Assembly (NCBI GenBank): GCA_025618425.1
Contig: CM046835.1
Location: 11,913,238-11,977,237, forward strand
Source: Heliocidaris tuberculata
Lineage: Eukaryota > Echinodermata > Echinoidea > Camarodonta > Echinometridae
DNA: 64,000 nucleotides
Direction: 5' to 3'
In this document: positions 1 through 11,381 of the stretch, in pieces
Position numbering within the stretch: the first letter of the stretch is position 1
Layout of the letters: each line of letters starts with the position of its first letter
Position numbers and translations under genes: made by a program
Notes under the pieces: model-generated
The model's database searches: none
Told to the model about the DNA's origin: nothing
What the model saw: only the letters and a program-made list of their open reading frames with translations

Positions 1-843
1 GTGGGGGGGAAAGGGGGTTCCACTCCAAATTAGTATTAAAGCAACACATCTCACTTTCGCCCTTTTTTTGCGTTTTCATTACGTCATTACATCAATAACG
101 TACATCTTCATCTAGTGCGGACAGAGACTTCCTTATTAGTCCCTTCAGTACACTTACAACAAAAAATATATGACTTGAAACTTCGCCGATATTAATGAAC
201 TAAAGCTATTTTATTTCATATAAGTCAGCTTTTTCAGCAATATCAATGTAAATGATTCATTCAAAGTATATATTCATTGTTTTATACTATCTTGATCTAC
301 TGTTATAGTAAAACATCATACATTGCAGCTTATGAGCAATTTACAAAGTATAGAGAACAAATACATAGGTATAAAATTGAATGATCTATACAGGCTATTA
401 AAGGAAGAATTTGAATGTACACTTTAGCCATATCCTCCTAGATCTTTGCACATGTACCATTGATGCTATATATACCTTAAAAATGATGAGATAAAATATA
501 TAAACTTATTGGTTTTGAATAGTCTACATGTCAGTCCTTTTGAGATGCTGGGCTATTGTAAGCCTTATTGCAAAAACATGAGGAACAACTGTATGACAGA
601 AAAGAAAAAAAAATGCAATAAAATGCGGATTTTGTGCTAAAGTCAACACATACATTGTTCGCGTAGTTTTCCCCATATATAGTATAATTTTCATCTTATG
701 CAAATCAATTCTTCGTTGGTCTATTATGCCTTTATATAACTTTGCATCACTAGGTTAAGTTTTACTTTCACTGGTCCACTAGAGTAAAGCAAAATATAAA
801 ATACATGGGCAAGTTCGAGCTATTTTGTCGTCGTGACTCTATT
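1..843. other. AT-rich intergenic DNA, nothing recognised
   Basis: No ORF, splice pattern, RNA gene or terminal repeat could be supported here. The sequence is AT-rich with scattered short A and T runs. Confidence 0.5.
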
Positions 844-851
844 CTTATTAA

Positions 852-1011
852 CAAGGGCGGATCCATGATTTTGTAAACGAGGGGGCACAGTGCCGTAAAA
901 GTGCGCAATAAAGGGGGCAATTTTTTTCATTGTGTACTTAATGTATGCCCGTTTGGGTTTCAAAGGGGGGGGGGGGCACGGGCCTGTTCCCCCTATGTAG
1001 ATCCGCCACTG
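852..1011. mobile_element. 160-bp hAT-type MITE
   Basis: The ends are imperfect inverted repeats: left CAAGGGCGGATCC, right GGATCCGCCACTG in reverse sense. The flanks CTTATTAA (844-851) and CTTATTAT (1012-1019) agree at 7 of 8 positions, as expected for an 8-bp hAT target duplication. The body has a long G run and no coding capacity. The interior closely resembles 36760-36909, and the length equals the copy at 17481-17640. hAT membership is inferred from the CAG-GGCG termini and TSD length. Confidence 0.75.
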
Positions 1012-1310
1012 CTTATTATTATGATATCCCCACTAAAGCGATCACAGAAAATATAAAGAAAATTATATTTTTATATTGAGTTATGTTAATTATTCCATAT
1101 GTTACCATGTAAAATATGCACACATAATGACTGAATACCTTGGACTTGCCCTTGCAAAACAACTTGGGTTTCGATGCCATATATCCTTGAAAATTTCTCA
1201 CCTGGGATTTAAGTTAAATTTATAATGTGACTTGAAATCCTTTTTATTTTTAGTTGCAATATATGTAAGTAACACCAGTTTATGATTTGTACAGTGCGTC
1301 CCCCCAAAAA

Positions 1311-1785
1311 GTTAACGGTTGGGAAAAAGTCTCGCCAAATGAATATTTCAAAGTATTTTCAGGAAATGTTCATGCTATTGAATAGCTTATAGGTCTCTCT
1401 TACGACATGACACTAAAAATCTGACATGTTATGCTTGAGTGAGCAAATGACACTTTTGTGAAAGGGTGCAAAATTCAGACTTGACAAGAATTGGTATTTG
1501 GTCTGGCTGGTATCAACAAAGTGGAGAACCTTTAAAAGTTGACAGTTGGAAAAGGTCTCCCCAAGCAAATATTTCAAAATATTTTCAGGAAATTTTCATA
1601 CCTGTGGATAACTTAGGGTCTCTTCTATCAAATGACACTAAAACATTTAATATTATTCTACGCTTAAGTGAGCAAAAAACCACTTTTGTGAAAGGGTGCA
1701 AAAATCCACATTTGTTCTGGCTGTTAGCTGCAAAGTTGAGAGTCATGAAAAGGCTAAGAAATTTTCATATTCTATTCATTAAAAG
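1311..1785 (+). repeat. Two direct copies of an ORF-like dispersed repeat
   Basis: Two adjacent units share AATATTTCAAA, TATTTTCAGGAAAT and a CACTTTTGTGAAAGGGTGCA block. A third copy lies inverted at about 4135-4330. The second unit is open in one frame (ORF 1466-1921, 151 aa) and reads SEQKTTFVKGCK, then AKLRVMKRL. The third copy reads SEQMPLFVKGCK, then AKLRVMKRL in the same relative frame. The first unit is interrupted by stops in that frame. Either this is an old protein-coding repeat or the similarity is only at the DNA level. No family is recognised. Confidence 0.5.
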
Positions 1786-1921
1786 TCATTTGTGCCAGAA
1801 CGGGCTTTGTTCTCTGTATGTCTTGATATATCCCAATCAAAACTTAATGGTAGACAGAGCAAGCCGGCTTAAAGTTAAAAACTCACTAAAAAGTTATATT
1901 TCAAAACACTCAATAAAGTAG

Positions 1922-2369
1922 TTCGTTAGTCACTGAAGAAAAAAATGATGGGATACGTAAGGATATACAGAGTGAAGTAGACCAAAGTTGAGTTATATGA
2001 CGTCATAGGCGAGAGCCGATGACTAGGATTTGACATCTGGGTATTAGAGAGCGTTTGTAATTAGCAGCCTCTTAGACACGTGAAACCTGTTGTGTCACCG
2101 TCACTGAAAGTCACTGTTATTTTGCTGTTTTTGTACAGGCCCAATGTTGTAAGTAGAAAATTGCTTCATACATGTATTATGAAAGTTGAATGTTTGCCGC
2201 TTTGTTTGATGCTATTCACAGGTCACAGTTATTTATGATAGTGAATCATGATTAGGTTAACATGTTACACAGCTTTTTGCTCTGAGGGTGACATTATTTT
2301 TGTCTTTGGTTACATGGATCAGTGTAATTTAATTATGCATTATAGATTTAGTGTAGTATTTTCATAGCC
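1922..2369. other. Non-coding spacer
   Basis: No gene-like signal was found. It ends at a T-rich (TTTATTTC)n stretch that is the antisense 3' tail of the adjacent LINE fragment. Confidence 0.4.
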
Positions 2370-2821
2370 ACTTTATTTATTTCTTTATTTCTTTATTTCC
2401 GTTTTATTTACACAGGTTTGGCCATTTAATTGTGAAACTGATTTACAAAGGGGCCCTGCAACACAATAAAAACAATACATTTTACATATGAATATAAATA
2501 TAAAATATTGAATCAATGAATACAAAACAAAGTACAAGTACAATATACAAAAAAAGTAAATTAGACGAAAATGAACAATACAAAAAAGGGGGTGAAAGAG
2601 ACAGAGTCTAGAGAGGTTAACATAATCAAAATATAAAATATAAAAGACGGAGCCTAAACCAGATATTTAGGAATAAAATGATTAGTAGTTGATAGACTTA
2701 CATTTCGTCTTAAACAATTGAAGGGATGTTGCATTTTGAAGACTAATGGGAAGTTTGTTCCATAATGATGGTCCATGGTACTGAAAAGACTTTTTCATGT
2801 ACTCAGTTGGGACATTGAATT
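2370..2821 (-). mobile_element. 5'-truncated non-LTR retrotransposon (CR1/L2-like 3' end)
   Basis: Read on the minus strand, 2819-2682 encodes a typical LINE C-terminus: KKSFQYHGPSLWNKLPISLQ, then NATSLQLFKTK, ending SINY-stop at 2682-2684. The 'Y-G-P-x-LWN-x-LP' block is the familiar end of CR1/L2-type reverse-transcriptase ORFs. About 310 bp of 3'-UTR-like sequence follow, ending in an (AAATAAAG)-type tail near 2370. An in-frame stop upstream at about 2820 marks the 5' truncation. Dead copy. Confidence 0.75.
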
Positions 2822-2848
2822 ATTTATTTTATGTTTGCTAATGTAAAT

Positions 2849-3905
2849 ACAGGCATGAAAAGTGCTGTTAAAAAAAAACACTGAAAAACTTTCGCGAACC
2901 AAAGCGAGGGAGCGAAGCGACCGAGCGGGGGAGCGTGTGGGAGGGGGGTATCCCCCCTCCCACGGTAGGGAAATTTTTCAAATTTGGGGTTAAGAATTGT
3001 GCAATCTAGTGCATTCTGTGGTGAGATATTTAACCTCATATTAAATGAGAATCTGGATTAAGAGGATTCCATAAAGCATAAGTCATACCCCAAAACAGGC
3101 TCTGAATACACATTTTTATCAATACCACCGAATGTGTTTAATGTGTATTATGTGCAGAGCACTTTCATGAATAAAACTGAGCTGAATAAGCAATAAATAA
3201 TCCACTTTCCAAAATCCAAACTTACTTTTCTAGACTAGTAAGTTGTTGTGACTTCGTGCCGTGCGTTCAACACAGCGCCTTGAGCGATCAAAATATCTCA
3301 TCGTCGATGATCACACACCTTGCAAAATGCATGCCGTTTACTTTTTTCCAGATGCCGGGATGAAGTCAAACTTTAGTCTTATCCACAATCTTGCTATAAA
3401 ACTGGGTATTTTCCAAGGCTTATCCTTTTAATATTACAATCCAACTCGGCAAAAGACAGATCATTCGCTCACTTGAAACATCACGTCGCGACTGCACTGG
3501 CAAACACATGTGCACTGCACATGCGTTGTGTGACTGTGTACATGTAATAACATGCATTTGCTTGTAGTATGAATAGCCTTCCGCCTTCATGCGAGTGCGC
3601 AATTACGGGCGGGGGTATTTTGCGTATGCACACAAATCCTCTGCGGTTATTAGGCGATCCCTTCTCATGCACGTAGAGAGCATACACGGACACGAGGTGC
3701 AGTGCGAGTATACATATGTGTAGTAAGTTAAGGGATCACCTCCGATTCCGTCTTTATTCCATGCCCATGTATTACTGTGTATACACGATGGCATATGCGC
3801 GGAAATTGGATTTTTTTTTATGGAAAAGTGAAATACGCGGAAAAAAATCTAGGATCGGAGGAAAAAGCGGAAATCCGCGGATACGCGGAAAATTTTCATG
3901 CCTGT
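2849..3905. mobile_element. 1.06-kb non-autonomous DNA transposon, TIR ACAGGCATGAAAA
   Basis: A perfect 13-bp terminal inverted repeat, ACAGGCATGAAAA, is at 2849-2861 and inverted at 3893-3905. AAAT flanks both ends (2845-2848, 3906-3909), possibly a 4-bp target duplication. The interior has a GC-rich GAGCGAAGCGACCGAGCG block near 2905-2935, a G/C hairpin around 2941-2962 and a (CGCGGAAA)-rich right end. No transposase ORF. Superfamily not assigned. Confidence 0.65.
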
Positions 3906-4134
3906 AAATAGAAATGACAAAGTATATTCCATATGAGATTTAATTTGGTACATGTTTATGCAAAGACTTATTATTGTTTTCTTTTGTCTCATTAAATCCA
4001 AGGTTGAACCTTGTTGCAAGACGCATCATTGTAACAACACAAGGATGTCACCTCATGGTCATTGATTGTCAACAGTGGACTTTCAGTTAGAGTTAACTAA
4101 CCCGTCACCTACACGGAGCCTGTTTTTTAAACTG

Positions 4135-4330
4135 TCTTATATTGATCAGGAATATCGAGATTTTCAAGCCTTTTCATGACTCTCAACTTCGCTGATACCA
4201 ACAAAAACCAATGCGATTTCTTGTCAAGTCTCGATTTGCACCCTTTCACAAAAAGTGGCATTTGCTCACTCGAGTGTAAGATATCGACAAATTTTTTTGC
4301 ATCATTCAATAGAATTAAGAGACCTAAAGG
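4135..4330 (-). repeat. Inverted copy of the FVKGCK/AKLRVMKRL repeat
   Basis: The minus strand matches the repeat at 1311-1785, including TGTGAAAGGGTGCAAAT and GAGAGTCATGAAAAGGCT. It lies in an open minus frame (4127-4435, 102 aa). Shared residues with the 1466-1921 ORF include ND-K-F--IL--SEQ, FVKGCK and AKLRVMKRL-N--I. A short hairpin built from AACATTC/GAATGTT lies beyond it at about 4397-4427. Confidence 0.5.
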
Positions 4331-4543
4331 TGGTTTTTCACGGAGCACGCGAACGATTCGCGAAGTATGCGAATGTCGAAAAAATGGCAAAATCCAACAT
4401 TCAGAGAAGTTTTTCTCCGAATGTTTCAAGAACATGGTAAGTCATTCTTGCGCAGTTAGTACTTCTCACAACGTATGTGCCGAAGCGCCGTTACTCAAAA
4501 TATATTGGAGATAGCATATTGTTATACATTTTGAAAAAAATAC

Positions 4544-4764
4544 ATTTTAGTCATTTTGTATGTTGGAGCAAATGGGGAAATTAAGTTGTCCGCATCTACA
4601 TCACAGTGACATTACTCATTCGGCCAATTTGAAATTACCATATGTATAGAGATTACAACTTTCAAAAATGCATAACTTTCTTATTGCTTGTCTGATTTCG
4701 TTCAAAATTTCACCAATCTATACTTCTCTGATTTTTCCTCTTTCTTTCGGAGCAACGTACCAAT
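4544..4764 (+). repeat. Partial copy of the TTAA-flanked MITE at 28102-28626
   Basis: About 220 bp align in order with the right half of the 28.1-28.6-kb element: ATTTTAGTCATT, GTTGTCCGC, CATCACAGTGACATTAC, TTCGGCCAATTTGAAATT, GATTACAACTTTCA and TTCTCTGATTTTTC. The left half and right terminus are missing or diverged. Confidence 0.65.
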
Positions 4765-5816
4765 ACATGCATTGAGTACTTTATCTTTGCTGACAGTATG
4801 AAATAACTTGATATTCAATTTCTTGAAGTCAGCATGTACATATGCACATGTACTTGAACTTGAAATTTATTTATCCAATAACAACAGATATACAAATAGG
4901 ATAAAAAGAACCATAAAAATAGCATGAATGTTAATCGAGTCTGATACCTTTAAACATTGGAAAACAATGTTTGGTTTAATTGGAATAAACAACAAAAAAT
5001 TGTAGTGGTAATAATGGAGTGGATTATAAACAAAACTATCAATACAAATATAAATGGACGAAAGGTCATAGTTGTCGAAGATCTGTAACTTGACTTCTTT
5101 TCTATTCCTACAGATACCTCAAGGCTCGGGAATATTAAACTTTCGTATTTTTTTTTTTTTTTTTTTTTTTTGGTTATTGATCTCCTTTTCGATTCTTACA
5201 AATCTTAAGTTTACCATTTCAACATTTATATGTATTTTCATTAAGTTATTACTGAATTATAATAAACACACAGACTATCAAATATGATTATTCCTGTAAA
5301 TAAAGGAAGGTAGAAAACAACACAGAACTGATGTTCTTTGCAAAAGTTACTAAAGTTATTCACTAGGCTACTGTAATGAAAGTTGCAAAACAATACTTGG
5401 ACGATCTCAATACGAGAATGTGAGGTATTGATGACAGAGCACATCAAGAATAATCAGATATATGGCAATAATATTATCATAGATAAAATAGATAAAACAG
5501 ATAAAATTTTCGTCTGTGATAAAACTGAACTCCACTCAGTCGCGTCTTTTACACAGCGATAAAAGTGGTATTCACAATATTCACACTAGAAATCCTGCAA
5601 ATAATAAGGGGTCTACTCAGTGGTTAACTGAAGTTGTTATGAGAGAAAAAAAGTGAAAACAGTATTTCACTGTAGCAATAAAAAAAAGTCAAGATCATAA
5701 AAGTAGTTCGACAGCGCCCCAACATTATCAATGTGTGTGTAATAATACCTAACAATCTCCTTTCAATCACAATATATAAAAAGTAGTTTTAAAGTTACTG
5801 TCATTACAAGTACCCG
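4765..5816. other. AT-rich spacer with poly-T
   Basis: No supported gene. It contains an uninterrupted T run at about 5149-5171 and several short tandem ATAAAA motifs near 5478-5510. Small ORFs here are explained by the homopolymer or by chance. Confidence 0.4.
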
Positions 5817-5911
5817 CAGCTCTCTTTCTCTCTCTCTCTCTATCTATCTATCTCCCACTCTCTCTCTCTCTCTCTCTATCTCCCACTCTCTCTCTCTTTC
5901 TCTTTCTCTTT
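5817..5911 (+). repeat. CT-rich microsatellite
   Basis: Compound (CT)n/(TATC)n/(CT)n tract, interrupted by TCCCAC twice. Confidence 0.95.
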
Positions 5912-6038
5912 AGTTACATCTTTCTGTTAATAAGAATATAAACTAACAGAACTTGAACAATATAATCTAAGATATTCAAATCATCATCCAACACTAACAT
6001 CATTGTGGAATAAAATCAAACAGTCCTATACAAAAATA

Positions 6039-6964
6039 TATGTATTCCAAACATAGAAACACTACTTCATTTCCGGATTTAGTTACTGATAATGTTTCTA
6101 TTAAGAGTAGTGAATGGGTACGTGATCTTGGTTTGATCAATGACAAAAATCTTACCCTACAACACCACATTAAGCACATTTGTAAGTCAGCATCTTTTGG
6201 ATTGTTCAAAATTGGGAAGATAAGGAAACTACTTGACCGACCCACAACTGCCAAATTAACTCATGCATTTATTTCCTGTCACCTAGATTATTGTAATTCC
6301 ATATTTTCTATCCTCCCTCATACACATTTACTTCCACTTCAACGGGTACAAAATTCTGCCGCAAGACTTGTCTCCCTCTCCACGAAATTCGAGCCCATAA
6401 CCCCAATCCTCCGTTCTCTCCACTGGCTTTCCATACATCACCGTATATCTTTTAAAGTTCTTCTGCTTACTTACAAAATTCTGAATGGGCAAGCCCCCAA
6501 GTATCTCACAGATCTCATTTCCTTACATTACACTACTTCCTCAAGATCCCTCCGTTCATCCTCTGCAATGCAGTTAACTCCTGGACCTCGCACTTCCACA
6601 AAATATGGTGATCGTGCTTTTTCTACAATTGCCCCCTCTCTCTGGAATTCTCTACCTGCCTATATACATCTAGCCACTTCCGTTAATCAGTATAAGTCCC
6701 TGCTGAAAACTTACCTTTTTAGTAGATAGTCCTCTGGAATGGACCAGTTGCGGGTTGGTCGATGGAGGTGCACATCGACTTTGATTTTCAGTATTCATTT
6801 ACCGTATTTATACACTGTATCTATCGTTTGAATTACATAAGGTTTCTATAATTTTTGTGTTTTTGTATTATTTTGGATTTAATCTTAAATTTCCGGTAAA
6901 CCGTGCGCTTAGAAACATCCGTATTAAGCGCCTAATAAATGTATTGTATTATTATTATTATTAT
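6039..6964 (+). mobile_element. 5'-truncated L2/CR1-like LINE with target-site duplication
   Basis: The insert consists of the LINE ORF C-terminal part, a 3' UTR and a terminal (ATT)n microsatellite at about 6949-6964, after GCGCCTAATAAATG. TACAAAAATA occurs at 6029-6038, just before the coding homology, and again at 6965-6974, just after the ATT tail. That is a 10-bp target duplication that fixes both boundaries. Truncation is the usual result of incomplete target-primed reverse transcription. Confidence 0.85.
6040..6729 (+). pseudogene. Non-LTR retrotransposon reverse transcriptase, C-terminal fragment
   Basis: This 229-residue open frame is the region after the catalytic core of an L2/CR1/jockey-type reverse transcriptase. 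Recognisable blocks in order are VRDLGLINDKNLTLQHHI (about 27-45), AFISCHLDYCNSIF (about 76-90), LQRVQNSAARLV (about 100-112), LHWLSIHHRISFKVL (about 127-141), LNGQAPKYLTDL (about 147-159) and APSLWNSLPAYI (about 197-209), ending TYLFSR before a TAG. The endonuclease domain and the catalytic palm are absent because the copy is 5' truncated. It has no internal stop or frameshift, so the insertion is young compared with the other LINE pieces here. The annotated ATG is only the first in frame; the true boundary is the target duplication just upstream. Confidence 0.9.
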
Positions 6965-7120
6965 TACAAAAATACAAAAAAACAAAACAAAAAACAACAA
7001 CAAAAACATTACACATGCCCCCTCCAACCTCCCCATACACGCGAATATAACTGAAAAACATTAAGTTCACTCAAACTGATTTCTGAACCATCCTATACAC
7101 TCTAAACAACACAATGAAGT

Positions 7121-7536
7121 ATGATATCGATTGGGACGATATATATTTTTGAACTCCGTGTTCAAATTGCAACCTCTCTTCCTTTCTATTTCCTGTCTCT
7201 TATTTTACAACTCCCTCCCTCTTTTTCTGTAAACCTATGTAGGCATACCGTAAATTTGTCTGTAATTTTCGCCACTATTTATATAATTTTTATAAATTTT
7301 TTGATGATACAAGCATTTCTTTCTTAGCATGCACCTCCGTTCCATTGTATATGTTAGGTCAATAATGATCCGTTTGTGTAAATTAATTTGTACTCTCCTT
7401 AATACCCTTATCTTTGTATTGTTAGTTTTATATTTACAAAGTCATTACATTGTTTTATCATAATGTTTAATCCTTGAATCAATATGTATTATGTATGATT
7501 ATTTTGAAACGGAAAAGAAAATCAAATCAAATCAAG
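7121..7536 (+). mobile_element. Probable LINE 3' UTR with (AAATC)n tail
   Basis: This T-rich non-coding stretch ends TTGAAACGGAAAAGAAAATC followed by short AAATC repeats to about 7536. An ACGGAAA-type end with a short tandem tail is typical of CR1/L2-like 3' termini. No coding part remains. Confidence 0.4.
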
Positions 7537-8394
7537 TCAAATTACACTTTCATATCTGAATTCATCCACGTTGGCACGTACCACACGTTCCCCATGAAAT
7601 TCGAGTTTAGAAGCAATATTATAGTTTAGATATCCCGTACTGATAAAATCACCAGTGACAAACGATATGTAATGATACCGCCAATAAAATATAACACTTT
7701 GTATAAACCCATATATGCTGCTACAAGAACATAGCTTTCTATACCATCGGCCGTCACCACTGTAGCAAGTCACATCTCTACTACGAGGGACGAGAATACA
7801 CACGGTGGCCTGTATTATACAGCGAAGAAAGTTATACATAGGCCTAGCTTAATAAACTGGACAATATTGTGCTCTCTTAGTACCTAATTTTTGCCCTCTC
7901 TTCTTCTAATTTTTAAATTTTATCATTCTTGACCGTGATGTACCTTTTTTTTTCTATATCAAAGTCTCATTATTAAATTACGGCGAAATTCAATTAATTC
8001 AAAGTTATTTGCGAGCGCGGCACCAAATTGTACCACAATAAATGCATGCATATTTTTCCAGCATATTTCAGGATTCTTATAATAAGAATGATGTTCAATT
8101 TTGTTTTTTGTAGTAAATCTTTTAGCAGATACTTGAACCCTGTTTTTCCACCTCTTCATTTATAAAATTCGGTTTCATAACTTATGCTCAGCATCACCGT
8201 TTTCCGAGGCCGAGCAGAGAATTTTTGAGAAAATGTCCTATAATTTATGAGGTTTTAACAGGTTGATGATTAATCACCTTGCAGAAATTACTCATTATTT
8301 TTCTTTCTTGGATGGAAAATTGTCATGGAACAACCGCCCCTTTACCCCCTTCAAATACGGTAGTGGTCCGAAGTTTTTTATATCAGAATTTATA
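7537..8394. other. Spacer between repeats and the minus-strand gene
   Basis: No supported gene. The final ~100 bp may hold the 3' UTR of the minus-strand gene whose alternative stop is at 8395-8397. No clear poly(A) signal was seen. Confidence 0.4.
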
Positions 8395-8453
8395 TTATTC
8401 ATCCCCATCAGCATCTCCATCCCCATCATCTGCTTCAGCGTTAACTTCTCCAT

Positions 8454-9239
8454 TCACCCCTTCTTTGGTTCTGGTCCTACCTTCTTCTGCCACTTCAGCT
8501 TTTTCTTATCCCACTTCTTCTTCCTCTTTTCCTGATTCCCCAGACCGATCTTACTCCCCACCGCGCTAAGTGCGAACCCCTCTGACGTGTCCAAACCAGT
8601 CCCAAGCAACTCAGCTTCAACGCCCTCGGCAGTCCACGTCAGTTTTGTGTCGAAAGCTAGACCCAACGTGCAGAGGATGACGCCGAAGAGATAGTTAGCA
8701 CTGCAGATCTCGAACGTGCAATCGGTGACAATATTTGGGAATTCGGCGCAAGACAGCTCGCAGCTGACGTTGGGGCCCACGTATTCGGCGTTGGCCGCCC
8801 CATCACAGTAGTCCTTTGATATGGAGCCGACACCTGCCGATGCCTTCACGCAAGCTTCTGCGTCGAACGGATCGATTTCGATCTCCCCACTCGGACCTTC
8901 TTTTTCGAACGAAGATTCCTTATCGTCACTGGGAGCGCCATTGCCGTTCTTCGGTTGTTGTGTCACTACCTCTTCATGATTCTGTGAGAGACGGAGAGAG
9001 TTTGATATGAGAGGAACTTGGAAAATAATGATAATGATATCGAATATAGGGGCGCTAAAAACAAATATTACCAAATACAGTCAAACCTGTTTTAGTGACC
9101 ATAGAAAGACCACCTGCTAGTAAAGACCACTTTTCTTGTCTCCCTCGAGCGCTCTTTAAATACAGGTTTCACTGTACAAAGACTGAAAAAGTTAGTAGAT
9201 ACAGAAGGAGAAGTGAGAAGAGGAAAATAGAAGAGAGGA

Positions 9240-9273
<34 letters not shown>

Positions 9274-9550
9274 ATAGGAAGAGAAAGTGAAAAAGTAAAG
9301 AAAAAAAAAAATTAAATCTAGCCCCTGGTTGCATTTTGATAGATTGAAAAATTAGCAATTTTGATATAAAACCACAGATTTGAAGAGAAACAAATAATCA
9401 AAAAACAAAGACTAAAGAAATAAGTAGATCCAAAAAGAGAAATAATGACGATGAAAACAGAAGGTAGAGAAAAAAAAAATTATTGGAAGAGGAAGTAAGA
9501 AAAAAGAGAGAGAGAGAGAGAAAGTAAAAATGATACAGAAAAGAAAGGAC

Positions 9551-9589
<39 letters not shown>

Positions 9590-10518
9590 CACAGATAAAT
9601 AGCATTATAGTGTGTTAAAAGTTTGTCTCTTTTGTATTCATTTGCTTTCTGTAAACTAAATTTGGTGATGGGGAAAAAAATTCCCTTAAATCTCATTCTT
9701 TTAGACAAAATATTGCACGTGGTGTTTGTTTTTATTGGCCTTCTTCATGTCCCAAATACTTTGAATGTATATTTCTTCACAGCCCCTAAAATAATATATT
9801 TGACCACAATATAATTTGTTGACTTGGGTTTTTTTGTAAATATTAAATCATACCTAAACATGTGATTTCATGCGGAACGAATTTCGATTGCGAGTCCGGA
9901 GTTATTAAAAAAGAACCCGGAACTGAGCCTATGTCCTTTCCTTTTTCTTTGTTTCTTTTTAATTTATTGAACCCGAATATATGATGAGAATATGGGGAAT
10001 CCTGAAAATTAAAAAATAGCACTAAAAATAAATATCAATTCCTTTATTTTCCAGTTCTTGCACAAATCGAAAGAGCACAGCCCCTTTCATAAATACGCCC
10101 TTCGGTGGCTACAAACAGTCATATTGAAATTATTGTTAAGGCATCATCGTTATAGAAGAAGAAAAATGAAGGAAAATGAATAGGAATTCGAAAGTAAAAT
10201 AACTTATTTTTCGTATTGTTTTTTTCAATATCAGTAAAATAAGCATGAATAGAACTTCATCTGTGAATTGTAGGGTATGGAAAGAATTTCATGATATATT
10301 CATCACCGAGCGAATAAGTTGTTACGTTATCGGTGACTGTAAAAAAAAAAAATCAACATGAAACATGTTATTTCTCCTAAGGAGGCGTTCCAGAGCAAAT
10401 GATAGAGTTTAATCTAATCAATCTTGCGAAAATTAAAGAAATATTTTTGTTGACCTTTTTGAATTTTATCAACACTGTGCATTATTTTCAAGAGGATGAC
10501 GAAAAAATGAGCCTGAAC

Positions 10519-10588
<70 letters not shown>

Positions 10589-11282
10589 AAAAAAGGAAAG
10601 AAGGTAAATGACAAGAAACCGAAGAAAACAAAAGAAAAAAAAATTATGCAAATATAAACGTGTTTCAAGGAGAAGAATTTAAACTAGAAATATACGTAAG
10701 AGAAATTGAAAGGAAAGGTTGGCGACTAACGAGAAAAAAAGAAAAACAGGTGAAAGAAAAGAGGGAGAGGACAGGTAGAAAAAAAATCAATATTGACTGA
10801 TATGATGTAAATTTATTTAAGTGCAATATTGATTCTTTATACAGTTGTGATGTATGTTTTGTTATTGTGTCATTATTTTGTATTGTATGTGAGGGAGCTG
10901 AATGCGTGAGGGCAACAGTGATTGGATTCACTTTTTTCAGCTAATCGCTCAGTCAGCTTTACACGGTAACTTGATACTCCCTTTTCAGAGCATTACAAAA
11001 AAGAGAAAACGACAACAATAAACAAACTAAAAACTGGTATAAATCAGGATTCACTGAGATATTTTATGCTATATTGTGAAAGATGAACTCGGCATAATGT
11101 TTGAGTTTGAACAAATGAGATCGATCATAATGAGACTACAGATAGCTGTAACGAAATAACTATTGCTGGAGCATATCAAATGGACAAAAAGAGTATGAGT
11201 TGCCTACCTGCAAATCTTCACAAGTATTCATGTCCTCATTGGTTTCAAGTCCTTGGTCATTATTCTCCGTGGAGTCCGCCAT
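8454..11282 (-). CDS. Two-exon gene for a small cysteine-containing protein of unknown function
   Basis: Exon 1 is 11282-11208 and encodes 25 residues beginning MADSTENNDQGL and ending NTCEDLQ. The start is preceded by AGT and followed by G, a strong Kozak context. Exon 1 ends at a CAG/GTAGGC donor. Exon 2 starts at 8981 after a pyrimidine-rich acceptor (CTCTCCGTCTCTCACAG), so both junctions are phase 0 and the frame continues NHEEVVTQQPKNG. The 2226-bp intron contains GA and AT microsatellites. The exon-2 product has an acidic linker, then ACVKASAGVGSIS, several cysteines (SCELSCAEF, DCTFEICS, GVILCTLG) and FDTKLTW, GVEAELLGTGLDTSEG. This last part faintly recalls small Gly/Ala-rich proteins of unknown function with a GVEA-LGTG motif in other animals; that is memory-based and tentative. 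The frame as given stops at 8454 after a Lys/Trp-rich tail, but the tail may be frameshifted (see findings). About 200 residues as read. No signal peptide at the start codon. Confidence 0.7.
9243..9582. repeat. Cluster of GA microsatellites inside the intron
   Basis: Three (GA)n runs at about 9243-9270, 9504-9520 and 9554-9582, separated by A-rich sequence, within the intron of the minus-strand gene. Apparent Ser/Leu-rich minus-strand ORFs here come from the repeats. Confidence 0.9.
10521..10586. repeat. (AT)33 microsatellite
   Basis: Uninterrupted 66-bp AT dinucleotide run within the same intron. It generates spurious Ile/Tyr ORFs on both strands. Confidence 0.98.
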
Positions 11283-11381
11283 ACTGTTTCAAACAGTTAT
11301 CTTCAAATAATTTGGAGATGAATAGTCTCTGAGGGGATAACAACATTTTTCGTAAGAGAACATAATGATGATAAGTATATC

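Noticed and set aside
10399..10668. Ile/Tyr-rich ORFs on both strands
   Set aside because: Direct consequence of the (AT)33 microsatellite.
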